From Epithemia pelagica (taxonomy: Eukaryota; Bacillariophyta; Bacillariophyceae; Surirellales; Surirellaceae), in the NCBI GenBank assembly GCA_946965045.2, contig OX337229.1:4030001-4094000 (forward strand): a stretch of 64,000 nucleotides of DNA, in the 5' to 3' direction. A program made the translations under genes and the position numbers. A model generated the notes under the pieces. It was not told the DNA's origin, did no database searches, and worked only from the letters and a program-made list of their open reading frames with translations. Positions 21,911 to 32,700 of the stretch are shown piece by piece. Position 1 is the first letter of the stretch. The number at the start of each line of letters is the position of its first letter.

Positions 21911-22966
21911 ACAAGACGACTTTCTATGCACGGGATATCATCTATCCTATATTTTGGTCACCTCGCCTCGTGGTATCACGACTCACGACGATGGATGACG
22001 GACCATGCGTTCTGGGGCAGAGGAATATGATTCTTTGACTCTCTTTCTCCTGTGCATGGAATCAGCGTTTCAATCCACAGATAAAGAACAGCATAGGCCG
22101 ATCCCAGAATAAACACAGGTGGAGAAAAGTAAACGGTCCTGATGAGCTGCACCCTTGATCCATACGCTTAGTCGTGAACGAATTAATTGAAGGACGAGCG
22201 AATGGACGCGAACTCACGAACTCTCACATGAGGGCTGCCGCAGGAAACTTTCCTATACGATTCCTCATCCAATATCCAATATCCTCTGTAAGAGATGGCT
22301 ACGGTGGTAGATCGTCAATCGTCATGTTCCAGTCGCAGTCGCGCATGCGACTGAAAAGCTGCGGGTGGACGCGAATTCCGCGAATGGAGACACGTGGTGC
22401 GAAAAGATGAACGGGCCCTCTGCTTCTGTGGCGGAACTGTTCGTGTCTTTGGAGTGTCTTTGATGACATCTGTCCATTGCGAGCCATCAAGTGGGCAAAG
22501 ACACACTCATAACCTGTACTCGCGTTCCGATAGGTTCCGTTTTGTCCGACTTGTTGATATTTTATGCAATTAAGTGTTTCCGGGCGCCGTGCAGTCGTTG
22601 ACTGTCGCAGTACGTAACTGCGACGTAACGACGATGTTGGTGGCCTTTGGTTGGTGGAAAATGGTGGGCTGCGGTGAAACTTCACATTTTGCTTCCGATC
22701 AAATGGGAAGTACTTTGGAAAGGAAGAAGCCTTGCAAACAAGCCCCCACCACCGCCCACCGCAGAGAGATCAACTTCGCTTTGCTTGGCCACCCCACACC
22801 CACACAGCCCACAGACTTTCTAAATTGTGTGGTCTGTCTCTCTGCTCTCTTTTGCAGAATCGCCCTTTCGGTTCTGGTTCGAACCGACACGTGATCAGAC
22901 GATTCAACTCTCCTCCACCACCACCACGAGAGATCAAACTCCTCTCAAGAACAAACGACAGAGAGC
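21911..22966 (+). other. Intergenic region with paired inverted repeats
   Basis: No supportable gene; the minus-strand frame at 22299-22685 lacks an ATG start and has no domain. CAGTC-gtt-GACTG (22592-22604) abuts GTCGCAGT-acgta-ACTGCGAC (22604-22624), forming two adjoining palindromes about 350 bp before transporter 3. Confidence 0.5.
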
Positions 22967-24688
22967 ATGTTGTGGGTACACAGCAACGACTTTCTAGAAT
23001 TAGCAGCTGCCGCAGCCGATACAGAATCAGATTCAGGGAGCAAGTCATCAGGTGCGGAATCTCCTGAAGAGTCTCTACCCATGCATACCTTTTCGTTACG
23101 AGCAATAGGAAACAGTATAAGAAGCTTTTCGGAAGAGAAGGATAGTTCGGATGAAGACCAAGAAAACGCTCCTTTAAAGAAGGATCCAGAGACTCTTTCT
23201 GTTGTAGGTGAAGACGACGAGACCAGCAACAACGAGGGTTCCTCCAAGGCTACTGTTTATGGTTGTGCTATCAATGTCACCAACGCCATTATGGGCGCGG
23301 GGTGTATAGGGTACGGAGGTGCAATGGCAAAGTCGGGTGGCTTCATCACCCTGTTTCTCATTACATTCTTTGGCATACTAATGAAACGGTCCTATGACTT
23401 GCTCATTGAACTCGTGCTTTTAACGCAAGCCAATTCCACATCACCCACCTATCACAAAAACAATGTGTCCTCCGTCACATACGAGAATCTTGCCATTCAC
23501 GCAGGTTGCGGACGAATGGGCTTAATAGCTGTCATGGCTTCCAAGGGATTGTATGCCTTGGGATGTATGGTGGCCTACGTTGTGATTGTCAGGGACAATT
23601 TGGCATTTGGATGTCACGGTTTATATAATTGGCTCTCGCCCTCCTCTTCCCTCATGGACAAGTTTTCTTCTGGAGCAAAGCACAGTCACAACGAACTGGG
23701 ATTTACCTTGATCGTATGTGTTACCATTATGCTGCCCTTGTGTTTGTTGAGAAACATTACTCTCCTACAAAAGTTTTCCAGTGCTAAAATTGCACTTTAT
23801 GGCATCATCCTGGTCATTCTTGCTTACTTGTTTGTGACCTTACCTCCCGACATGCAACCCCAAAGTGAATTGGTCACCTTTTACGAAAAATGGCTGCAAA
23901 TCAGACCGGGCATCCTTCAATCGGTTGGAACGATTGTCCTCTCGTTTGCTACGGCTAACATTCACATTTACTACCGGTCCTTGCATGTACGTCACCGCAA
24001 TAAACGTGACTGGGCCACGGTTACATCGATTTGCATTGGTCTCTCCTATGGAGTCTTTTCGTGTCTGGCACTCTTTGCCTACATGACCTATTGGGAAGAA
24101 ACCACATCGGATTTGCTCTTGCAATATCCACCCAACGTTCCCATTGTGAGTGTGGCACGAGTCTTGTTAAGTGTCTCGATGCTCTTCACCTATCCAATGC
24201 CCATGTTTGCCCTCCGCGAAATCGTGGCCATGTGTCTCCATGCCATTGTTGATCAAAGGAGGAATGCCTCGGCCAACAAAACCATGACTACCGCAAGTTC
24301 TACTACCACGATATCCGATGGTGATGGGGAGGGCGAAGAGGAGGAGGTGGCGAATCTGAGCAAAAGCACTGCGTCCGAGACGGACAGCAACACGAGCTTA
24401 CCACAAGATTCTACCCGAACAATCACATGGGGAGAACATGTCGCCTTGACGTTGGGTTTATGGACCTTGAGCATTCTGCTAGCCATTAGTGGTCCGTCCT
24501 TGGGGCAAGTACTCAATTTGATTGGATGCATAAGTGGCGCCATGCTCGGATTCATTTTGCCAGCTACCTTTTCCTATCGGTTACAAGGTACCACGACACT
24601 GGGAACAATATTTTTTATTGTGGGTGGTTTTGTCGGTATCGTAGGTACCATGTTCAGTTTCAAGGACTTGTTGGTGGGTACGGACTGA
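22967..24688 (+). CDS. AAAP/SLC38-like amino acid transporter, copy 3
   Basis: A 573-residue protein from ATG 22967 (MLWVHSNDFLELAAAAADTE), with a start homologous to copy 2. The N-terminus is acidic and Ser-rich. The first membrane segment has 'VTNAIMGAGCIGYGGAMAKSG'. Later segments include 'ASKGLYALGCMVAYVVIVRDNLAFG' and 'GPSLGQVLNLIGCISGAMLGF', nearly identical in pattern to copies 1 and 2. The loop before the last helices is Glu/Ser-rich (GDGEGEEEEVANLSKS). It is closer to copy 2 than to copy 1 in its N-terminus and 'YMTYWEETTSDLLLQYP' segment, so the likely order is an older split from copy 1, then copies 2 and 3. The amino acid transported cannot be inferred. Confidence 0.88.
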   Translation: MLWVHSNDFLELAAAAADTESDSGSKSSGAESPEESLPMHTFSLRAIGNSIRSFSEEKDSSDEDQENAPLKKDPETLSVVGEDDETSNNEGSSKATVYGCAINVTNAIMGAGCIGYGGAMAKSGGFITLFLITFFGILMKRSYDLLIELVLLTQANSTSPTYHKNNVSSVTYENLAIHAGCGRMGLIAVMASKGLYALGCMVAYVVIVRDNLAFGCHGLYNWLSPSSSLMDKFSSGAKHSHNELGFTLIVCVTIMLPLCLLRNITLLQKFSSAKIALYGIILVILAYLFVTLPPDMQPQSELVTFYEKWLQIRPGILQSVGTIVLSFATANIHIYYRSLHVRHRNKRDWATVTSICIGLSYGVFSCLALFAYMTYWEETTSDLLLQYPPNVPIVSVARVLLSVSMLFTYPMPMFALREIVAMCLHAIVDQRRNASANKTMTTASSTTTISDGDGEGEEEEVANLSKSTASETDSNTSLPQDSTRTITWGEHVALTLGLWTLSILLAISGPSLGQVLNLIGCISGAMLGFILPATFSYRLQGTTTLGTIFFIVGGFVGIVGTMFSFKDLLVGTD

Positions 24689-24800
24689 ATTCGCCGCGAG
24701 GGAAGTTCCTCCTCCCCATCCTTAACAACGAACGGCAAGGAAACGACGGTTAACCATCACAGAACCACAGTCTCCAACTTTGTTGGTGTATCGCTACCAA

Positions 24801-25061
24801 ATGCCACCTTATTTGGAACCTGTACCCATGCACCCTGGCCGCGTCCACAAACTGTCTCTACTGGACACTACTATTCCGAATTCCGACGTTAAACTATCTT
24901 TGCCTGGAGACATTTACGAGAACACTCCCCATAGACATATCCGACGAGAAAGACATGGTTGTTGGCTTTACGGCCAATTACGCATCGATTTCAGTTTTGG
25001 ATTATTTCTTGCTATCACTGCCATGGTCTACTACCATCTAGTAGACCTTATCTATCAATAG
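24801..25061 (+). CDS. Small hypothetical protein
   Basis: An 86-residue ATG-initiated frame (MPPYLEPVPMHPGRVHKLSL...) about 110 bp after transporter 3. Its C-terminus has one hydrophobic stretch (FSFGLFLAITAMVYYHLVDLIY) that could span a membrane. No homologue is recognised and no splice signals were traced. It may be a real small gene, a 3' UTR accident, or an exon of something larger. The remaining 24689-25488 sequence shows no other gene. Confidence 0.25.
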   Translation: MPPYLEPVPMHPGRVHKLSLLDTTIPNSDVKLSLPGDIYENTPHRHIRRERHGCWLYGQLRIDFSFGLFLAITAMVYYHLVDLIYQ

Positions 25062-25488
25062 AGCTCGTTATTTTTTCTATAAGCTGCTGCAGAAGAACAA
25101 GAAGGGAGGAATCTTCTCTGTCCTGGGAGTATGTGGCAATTTGGATGATGTGGTAAACCTATGTTTGTGCAAAAAAGGCCTCAAGCCACCGAAACAACCC
25201 TCAAACCCCTCCATCGTACCAACCCCCTATCCAAACCGAGATTCGTCGACCATGCATCTGTTGATTCCTCTCTTTGAGATTGAGAGCGGTGTGTCAAAGT
25301 GTCAACAGTCAACATGCGTGTGAGTTTTTTGTGGTGTCTTTTCAAGATGGTGTCTTTGCTCTTTGCAGCATATGGCAACATGCCATCAACTTTTGTGCGA
25401 CTGGAGGCGAAGTCTATGACGTGGTACCGAAACTTCAATTTCACCTCTTTTCCGCCATCGCTACCCCAAAAATTACGAACAACTCACC

Positions 25489-27354
25489 ATGAGGAACTTC
25501 CTCTTGCATGCCCGTCGTCGTTCTCATCAGGTGACTCTGTTGGCATCCCTTGTTGTATGTCCCATTGCTCTCGTATCGGGATTCGTGCTTTCATCTAGAG
25601 CAAACTCGCGTTCTCCGCAATCGCTTCACATTCCCTTGGCTTGGTCGCCCAGCCAATCTCCTTTCTTGTCGTCATCCTCCTCCAGTTTATCCATGGCGAA
25701 TCCAACAACCATATCAACAGAAAGCTCCAAGGCCAGTACCATGCCTTCGTGGGAGGAATTAAAGACACAATCAGGATTGACATTGACAGGCAAAGCCTTG
25801 AATGAGGAAGTCCAATTGCGTGCACAAGGCCATGGATCAGCAGCTCGAGAAAATACCCTTCGCAAATTTTCGTCGGAAGACGAACCAGCCGTAACATTGT
25901 ACAGGTAAGAGGGGAGGGCAAAAGAAAATACATGGAGGGAATCCATTGCTCATTATCTGTAATGATGAATGAAAACGGTTGATTGTCTTTTCTCCTGTTG
26001 TTTCATTCACAGAGACCACGCTGCTTGGTGTCCCTACTGCCAAAAGACCATGTTGCTTGTGGAAGAGAAGCAAGTCCCGGTTCATATTGAATTAGTCAAT
26101 ATGCGCAGTTATGGAGACAAATCTCGCGAATTCTTGCAAAAGGTACCAGGAGGACTTCTCCCTGCCATGGAGATTCAGGGACAGGTCATTACCGAATCAC
26201 AAATTATCATGGAGTTACTCGACAAACTTTTCCCAGAGTCTCAAGGTTACCGCTCCATGATGCCCAGTACGGAGGAGAATAAGGTCAAGTATCAGAATCT
26301 TGCGGCGTTGGAACGAGATCTGTTTGGTCATTGGTGTAATGTTGTGTTTCGACCGGAACGAAGCATGGGAGGCTTTTTTGGCGGTGGTGGCGGCAGTTCG
26401 GAAGGAATGTCAGCCGCCATGAATGGCTTTATGGATTGTATCAAGCAAGTAGATCGTTACTTGCTTTCCACAAAGGGACCTTGGTTTTTGGATGAACAAA
26501 CAGAACATCCCACCATGATTGATTTCATTTATGTGTCCCATGTCGAACGCATGCTGGCCAGTTTGGCCTATTGGAAAGGTCTAGATTTGCGGGATCTCAA
26601 AAAGTGGAATTTGCGGGGTTTGGTGGCCTGGTTGGAAGCCTTTGAGAAGCGGGAAGCCTATTTGGCGTTTAAAAGCGATTATTACACACATGTCATGGAC
26701 ATTCCTCCTCAATATGGCCCCGGTTACGACGGTGGCTTTTCCAACGACCGCACTCGGTTCCAACAATCGATCTCAGGGAGAGATGGCAAGTCGTGGCATT
26801 TGCCCCTCTCGCATGACGATCCTTTGCAACCACTTTACAAGGGCCCACCGTTGCCGATATGTGTCTTGGAAGCTCATGGCACTGAAGCTGACAGTGACGG
26901 CTCATATGAATCCGTTGACCCTAGTGTCATGGCGACGGCCTGTCGGTCCATGGCCGCTTGGAAACTTGCCAACAATGGATCGAATGTGGCGAGATTTGCC
27001 GCTCGTGGAGGTCCGGAGGGATCCCAAAATGCCCGCAAAACATTTACGGCGCCTTTGGCGGATCCCTACGCCGACCCAGATACAAATGTTCAACCGTCAG
27101 TAGACGCAGCCTTGCGCGTTATTTGTGCCGCACTCTTGGATACAACCACAAGTGAGCTATCCACGAACGGCGTACCACATGCCTCTCACACGGAAGCACT
27201 GCAAGCGGCCGTGCCATCGCCACAGCGCTTGGCGGTGGTGTCCAGTTTGGAATACGTGCGAGACCGTGTGGGTGTTCCCCGTGATTTGCCCTTAGCTTCG
27301 GCACGGTATTTCAGGGCGTACTTGAACTGGGCCATTGATATCTTGAACGCATGA
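25489..27354 (+). CDS. Plastid glutathione S-transferase-like protein (two exons)
   Basis: Exon 1 is 25489-25904 and exon 2 is 26013-27354. The 108-bp intron has GTAAGA and TTCACAG borders and joins 'TLY' to 'RDHAAWCPYC' in frame, giving 585 residues. The N-terminus is a signal peptide followed by 'VSGFVLSSRANSRS', resembling the diatom bipartite plastid presequence, where a Phe follows the cleavage site. The GST-N/thioredoxin-like fold carries WCPYC (redox or glutathione-binding Cys) and 'PGGLLPAMEIQGQVITES', and an all-helical GST-C region follows. A further roughly 230-residue extension ends in 'VRDRVGVPRDLPLASARYF', typical of a plastid GST-like family shared with land plants. Likely role: glutathione-dependent reduction or detoxification in the plastid. 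Confidence 0.85.
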
Positions 27355-28639
27355 TGTAAAGATCGTTTTGCGTGGTTGATTTGATGTTGTTCTTGTATGG
27401 TCAAGAGCTTTATCGTATGCAGCGTGAGCGTCTCCTTCTAGCTTAGATGCAGGCAATCCATCGACCAAGGTGAAACCAGGCATACCCTGTGACAGTCTCC
27501 CATTCAGCTTACACTTACAATAGGACGCTCTCGGAATCTGGGAAAGGATCGGAAACAAGCAGCTTATATGAATGTGAGTATCCTCGTAGAGCGGTCCCAA
27601 TCATTGAATCTACAATCTACATGCGTACCTCTAGAATTCTTAGGTACTCCTAGGTAGTCCCTAGGAGCATGTTATCTTGAATGCGGGATTCGAATATATT
27701 ATTGCCTATCCGCTATCTCTGGGACCTCCTTTTCCCATGATGATTGAAACCGCCAAGGCGGTAAAGGACGGCTGAGTTCAATATCCGTATTCAGGAGCAG
27801 TAGTTTTCTCTACATGATGGGTAGCGGCCATAGGTCTATTATTAAGGAGTACGAGTGAATTAAAGAGACGTGTTTCTGGTGGATGCTTGGCGGGCCTGAA
27901 ATGAACATGAAACTCTTATCACTAAGCAGACATTCCGCTGCATTTGTCTGCTTCCAACGGTTTTTTTAAGTAAGAGACCTTCATTTCATAAACCCGTGTT
28001 GTTGTTCAAAAACTGACAATGAGGATGGAACAGGAACTGGACGAACATGATGATCGTGATGATAGTTTCCCTTTTTCGCCACTCGGATCCAAAAATTACC
28101 CAAGATATACCCCCAGACCAGGACTGGTTTGCTGATGTTCATGGTACTTATGGCCACATGCGTGCGAGAGAGGGAGAATTTTGAACCAGACGGGAAAGTG
28201 GAATCAGAAAGGGAACTGGTTTGATTGTTGCATGTCTTTCTCATCTTATTCTGTCTAGTTGACCGTAGTTGATTGTTGCTTTCCTTCTCCATTTTGCTTT
28301 ACTGCTGCTTTGGGAGGATCGTCGGTTGAGGCTATCGTTGTGGGGGGTTGGTTTCCATATGCGCTGCTCGCTTTCACAGTAGGAAGTCTAGACTAGTAGT
28401 TTGTTTGTGCATCATTGTACTCGTATAGTCATTTCTCTTGGTCTTGTTGCTCCTCCTTGTCGTTGCTAGTTGTGGTTGTCGCTGCTCGTCAAAAAGGTTG
28501 ATTGCTGCGTTGGTTGGTCCATGGATCTGTCATTCCTCCATCCTCATCTCTTGTTGTCAGCTTTTGATTGTTGCGTTTGGGTTGCGTTGGGTGTTGTTGT
28601 CGTTCGGCCGAAACTAGGAGTGGATTGTTGTTTTGGGTG
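27355..28639 (+). other. Gene-free spacer
   Basis: No coding sequence is supported. There is a small palindromic cluster of CCTAGG/TAGTCC motifs at 27640-27670, and from 28430 the sequence becomes T/G-rich and leads into the WAPL-like remnant. The 103-residue minus frame at 27981-28292 has no recognisable features. Confidence 0.45.
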
Positions 28640-29355
28640 CTATTGTCGCTGGTATGCTGCTCTTTTGGATAGCTTGCGTCTGGTTGTCAATTGTTGAGTG
28701 TGGTGTTGGTGTTGATGTTGTTTCGTTCGGCCGAAACGAGGAGTGGATTGTTGAGTATGGTGTTGTTGTTGTTGTCGGTGTTGCCACTTGTTTCCGATGT
28801 GCCTCGTATAATTGTTGCATTCGGAGTCATTTCGGTTCGGTACTCCATCTGGTGTCGTTTCACAAGACAGGGGAAGCAAGGCATCCTCCGGCGTATTGGT
28901 GAGAAGGGATGGTTCTTGTTGCTGTTGTTGGTGAAGGAGAGTTACAGGCAATTGCCCCATCAAATCCAAAATAGCTTTAAGGTGGCAGCAGCACCAGCAC
29001 ACGCCTCCACATGGTTCGACTTACACAACAGTTTCCGGTTGCGTTCCAGACTCAAGAGCCAGGCCAATTCTAGGATGGATTCTGATTCAATATTTTCCCA
29101 GAATCCCTCACACAAAAAGGATACTTCGTCCGCCAAGAGTTGTAGTTGACCATCGTCTTGCAAATTGTAGACACTGGCCCCCACTCCACCATTGGTTGTA
29201 TTCGTTGACAGTCTTTTACTATGGGTTGGTGCTGGCGCTGTGGGCGACTCGGTCATGCTCTCGTTGTTGTCGGCCAGTGATTCCTCCACGGGTCCTGCAT
29301 GTTTTGATCGCAACCGTCTCGTTGTCGTCGTGGAGTGTGGTGGGGGCATTGACAT
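28640..29355 (-). pseudogene. WAPL-like (cohesin release factor) remnant
   Basis: From ATG 29355 the frame reads a low-complexity N-terminus and then 'LLADEVSFLCEGFWENIESE', 'ILELAWLLSLERNRKLLCKS' and 'NHVEACAGAAATLK'. The continuation 'AILDLMGQLPVTLL' lies in another frame from about 28980, so one frameshift is present. The pattern resembles the start of the WAPL domain (D-V-x-[FY]-L-x-x-G, then an LA-rich helix, R-x-x-L-x-x-x-[GN] and a V-x-K helix). Downstream the protein decays into Asn/Gln/Thr repeats (HTQQSTPRFGRTKQ twice), encoded by two copies of a unit containing TTCGGCCGAAAC at about 28605 and 28727. WAPL proteins open the cohesin ring. The rest of the domain is missing here, so I regard it as a decayed fragment; assignment is tentative. 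Confidence 0.4.
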
Positions 29356-29763
29356 AGCGCCGTCGTGTCATTTGTGTACTATTATGAGATGTCGTGTACG
29401 AGGAGGTGTAGGAAAGGGACGAGTAGGATGGAACGGAACTACTGATGCTCGATTAATTGATTGTAGCATTCACGGTCCAACTTTGGTCATCGTCACGAGG
29501 CAGTCCACAACCCTACCTTTCTCCGCGACTGTTGGGGAACGCCATCATCGTCCTGGTGCTGTGGACCTTCTTTGTTTGGTTGCCGCTGCTGCAGCTGTTC
29601 TTTTTGTTGTCGTCGCAGTTTGAGTCGAGCACTTTTGGTGCGTGCCAATACAAAGGGTGCCACGCCCCATCCGGGCGGGGGGTGTTAGTTTTCCAAGGCA
29701 GCAATATGATTGGGTTAGACATGTCACACAACAGTTAAACACTTAACGAAAAACGAGTTAAAA

Positions 29764-32700
29764 ATGTCTTACCTCGATTTAAAACCAATCCCACGAAGGC
29801 CCCGAATCACGGATTGGCAGCAAGAAAAAAACCAAAAAAACCTCCAAGTTGGATTCCATCAGCCGATCGAGGCGGTCGCTCGCGCCATTGCCGACAAAAC
29901 ACATGACGACAACAAGACATTGACCACTTTCTGGCCATCTCAGACCTGTAGACAACGTAATCGAATAAAGATGGTTAGTAGGTCATCCTCTGGTGCTGTG
30001 CAATCATTTGCAGCAGCACAAAGTGCTGCAAGAGCAGCAATGGGTCCCCAGTCACAACGACTGGGCAACTTGTATAGTCGACTCCCTGTTCGACACGGAC
30101 AACGACGCTCTGGTTATCAAACACTTACCGGAGTTGTGGAGTTTCAACAAGAGATTGATTGTTGTGTGTGTAGAGCCAAACACAACAACCTCCCCAAACC
30201 ACACAGATCCCACCACATGCTCTGTCCACTCAACACCAAAACAAAGGGAAAACCACACAAGACAAACGAACTGGGACAGATCAAGAGACTGGTGGATAAA
30301 GCAGCGAAGGAGAGGGAAAGAAACAACAAACAACCATTGTCTGAAGCTGAAAAGCACAGACCAGGGATCACCATGGAGGACTGGGAGGACTTCATGAAGC
30401 CGCGTCCCAATACGGCCAAAAAAGTGTTGAACCCAGGAAAACTCACTCTACAGTCGTTGACAGGTGAGAAGTTGGCAGAAGGGAGAATGGGCGAAATCAG
30501 CAACGGTCAAAGTGTGACAGTGACAGAGCTGCGCATGTCGGCTGAAAATTTCAAAAAGGAAATATTACATAGGGTTACACATGGTACATTCAACGGTATC
30601 ACGTGTCCCAAGACAATGCATGCGCTTGCCTCATTTATGCAAGAAGCGTGCCTGGGGACAAAGCGTGATACGAGTGTGCTATCAAACTTCTTTGACGGTA
30701 TGGAGTTTTGTGTACCGGCCTGCGCTACCAACACGTGTGCTTTGTACGACTCGTTTTCTCGCCAGAAACTCTTGGTTGTGGATTGGGAACTCTTTTTTCC
30801 TGGAGAAGTACTCTTTTGCCCTCTATGCAATGGTAAACTCCATCGGACACGGAGTAATTTCTCCAAAAACAAGTGTCTTTTCCCCCTATTCGGAAGCTCT
30901 GGTCCCCCAAGATACGCCATTGTCATGCACTATAGGTGCTCGGCATGTAAAACATGCTTCCAAGGGAATGAAGGACGATTTTTAGCAAAACTCCCACCTT
31001 GGATGGCCATGGCATACCCTGTGGAGCCAAAGTACGCTCGTGGGATGGCACATCTTACTCGAGATGCTACCCACATGCTAGAACACTCTATGCTGACCTA
31101 CGGCAATGGAGATTATTTTTCTAGAATGATCTACAGTGGTATCAATACAGACTACAAAGACAGACAAACGAGGTACTATTCATTCTGTGCATCCACTGGC
31201 CAAAAAAGTGAGGACTATCCCAAAAAGGATGGCGAGTGGCTGGTCAACTTCCCTCCACAAGGTGACACCATCCGTCAGCTGTATGACGATGCGGCTAGTT
31301 CCAATTGGAATTGGTGGGGTCTGTCGGATCATGATAGACACACGAGAGAAATGCAAATGGTGAGATGCGAACGAACATTTGCGAATGATCATACTCACCA
31401 GACAGTGAAAAACTATCCCTCAGCCTGTAAGGCAAAGGCCCTGTTTGACGTAGCCAACGAAAAAGGTGAGATCGCCTGTGCTATTCTCGTTGAAAATACC
31501 AAAATCCAGGAAGTGAGCCATGCTGTCGAACAGCTTGCTCGTCGGCCATGGTTTCGTCCGAAGGCCATGTATACTGATACATGGCCTTCTTCCATTGACT
31601 TCTGGGTCTTGATTTGGGGTGACGAGGTGAAGGGTTGCCTCGGCCTGTTTCATTTCCTGCAGAGAATTGTGAAGACTCTGCGACCAAGACACATTGATTA
31701 TGGGCGAGCACTCCGTGATCTCAAAATGGCCCTGTATGAGTATAACGATGAGGATATGAATAATGTCCTTCAAGCGCTGAAAGAAGGAAAAATGTCAAGT
31801 AGCAAGAAACAATACACTGAGGGTGAGATACAGGATCTGCTTGACACTCCAGAGTTTGGACGAAGGTATGGAAAGTACATACGAAAAATGATCCGCTCGA
31901 AAGAAGTCATCATTGCGAAGCTGGAAGAATTCAAAGTGACCTATAAGGTCACTGCCTCACCAGGCAAGCCATCAGCAAGAGGTCGACGAGATCCGCGGAC
32001 AAATCAACCTCTATTTACGGAGGATACTCATCTCGCGATAGAAAATTGCAAACAAAAGGCAGTGTATTTGTCAGATCCACTACCACTTGAAGACATGTAT
32101 TTGACAGTTGCAGCCAACAAGAATTCACGCCACTCCTTACCTGAATACATTGCAGTCAGAGGGGAATCCAAGTTGGAGAGCTTCCACGACAACCTGGCAA
32201 ACTTTGCAAATTGTGGAATGCGTGAGAGCCTTGCAGACAATCTTAACCTACAGGGAACAGCGCAGTACAATCTTACCATTCGATTCAAGCATCGCTTGCT
32301 TGCAATGACTCTTGATGAGCGATCTCTTGTTCCAGCCGGATGGGAATGTGTGGTTCCTTATTGGAACCACACTGAACTGCGATTCATCAACGAAATGGCT
32401 GTGAGTTCTGGATCGCAACAACAATTTCAATGGGTTGAAAACTTACCAGAAGACACTGGTGAACGCTTTTTTTCGGAATACTTGGCACAACAGAGCAGAC
32501 GGAAATTGGAGATTCCGAAGCATCCACTCAATGACCGCTGTCAGTGTTGCTTGTGTGCCAAGTCTGTTGTGCGCCTTCCCCATGACAAGTCCTTTCACCC
32601 ACCACCAGCACCTACTCTTTCAACACTACCACCAGTCCAAACAGTACAGGGGATGATTGTTAACCCGTACCGAAAGAGGACACCATCAAATAACAGTGAT

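Noticed and set aside
22299-22685. 128-residue minus-strand protein upstream of transporter 3
   Set aside because: It starts at GTG, has no domain and unremarkable composition.
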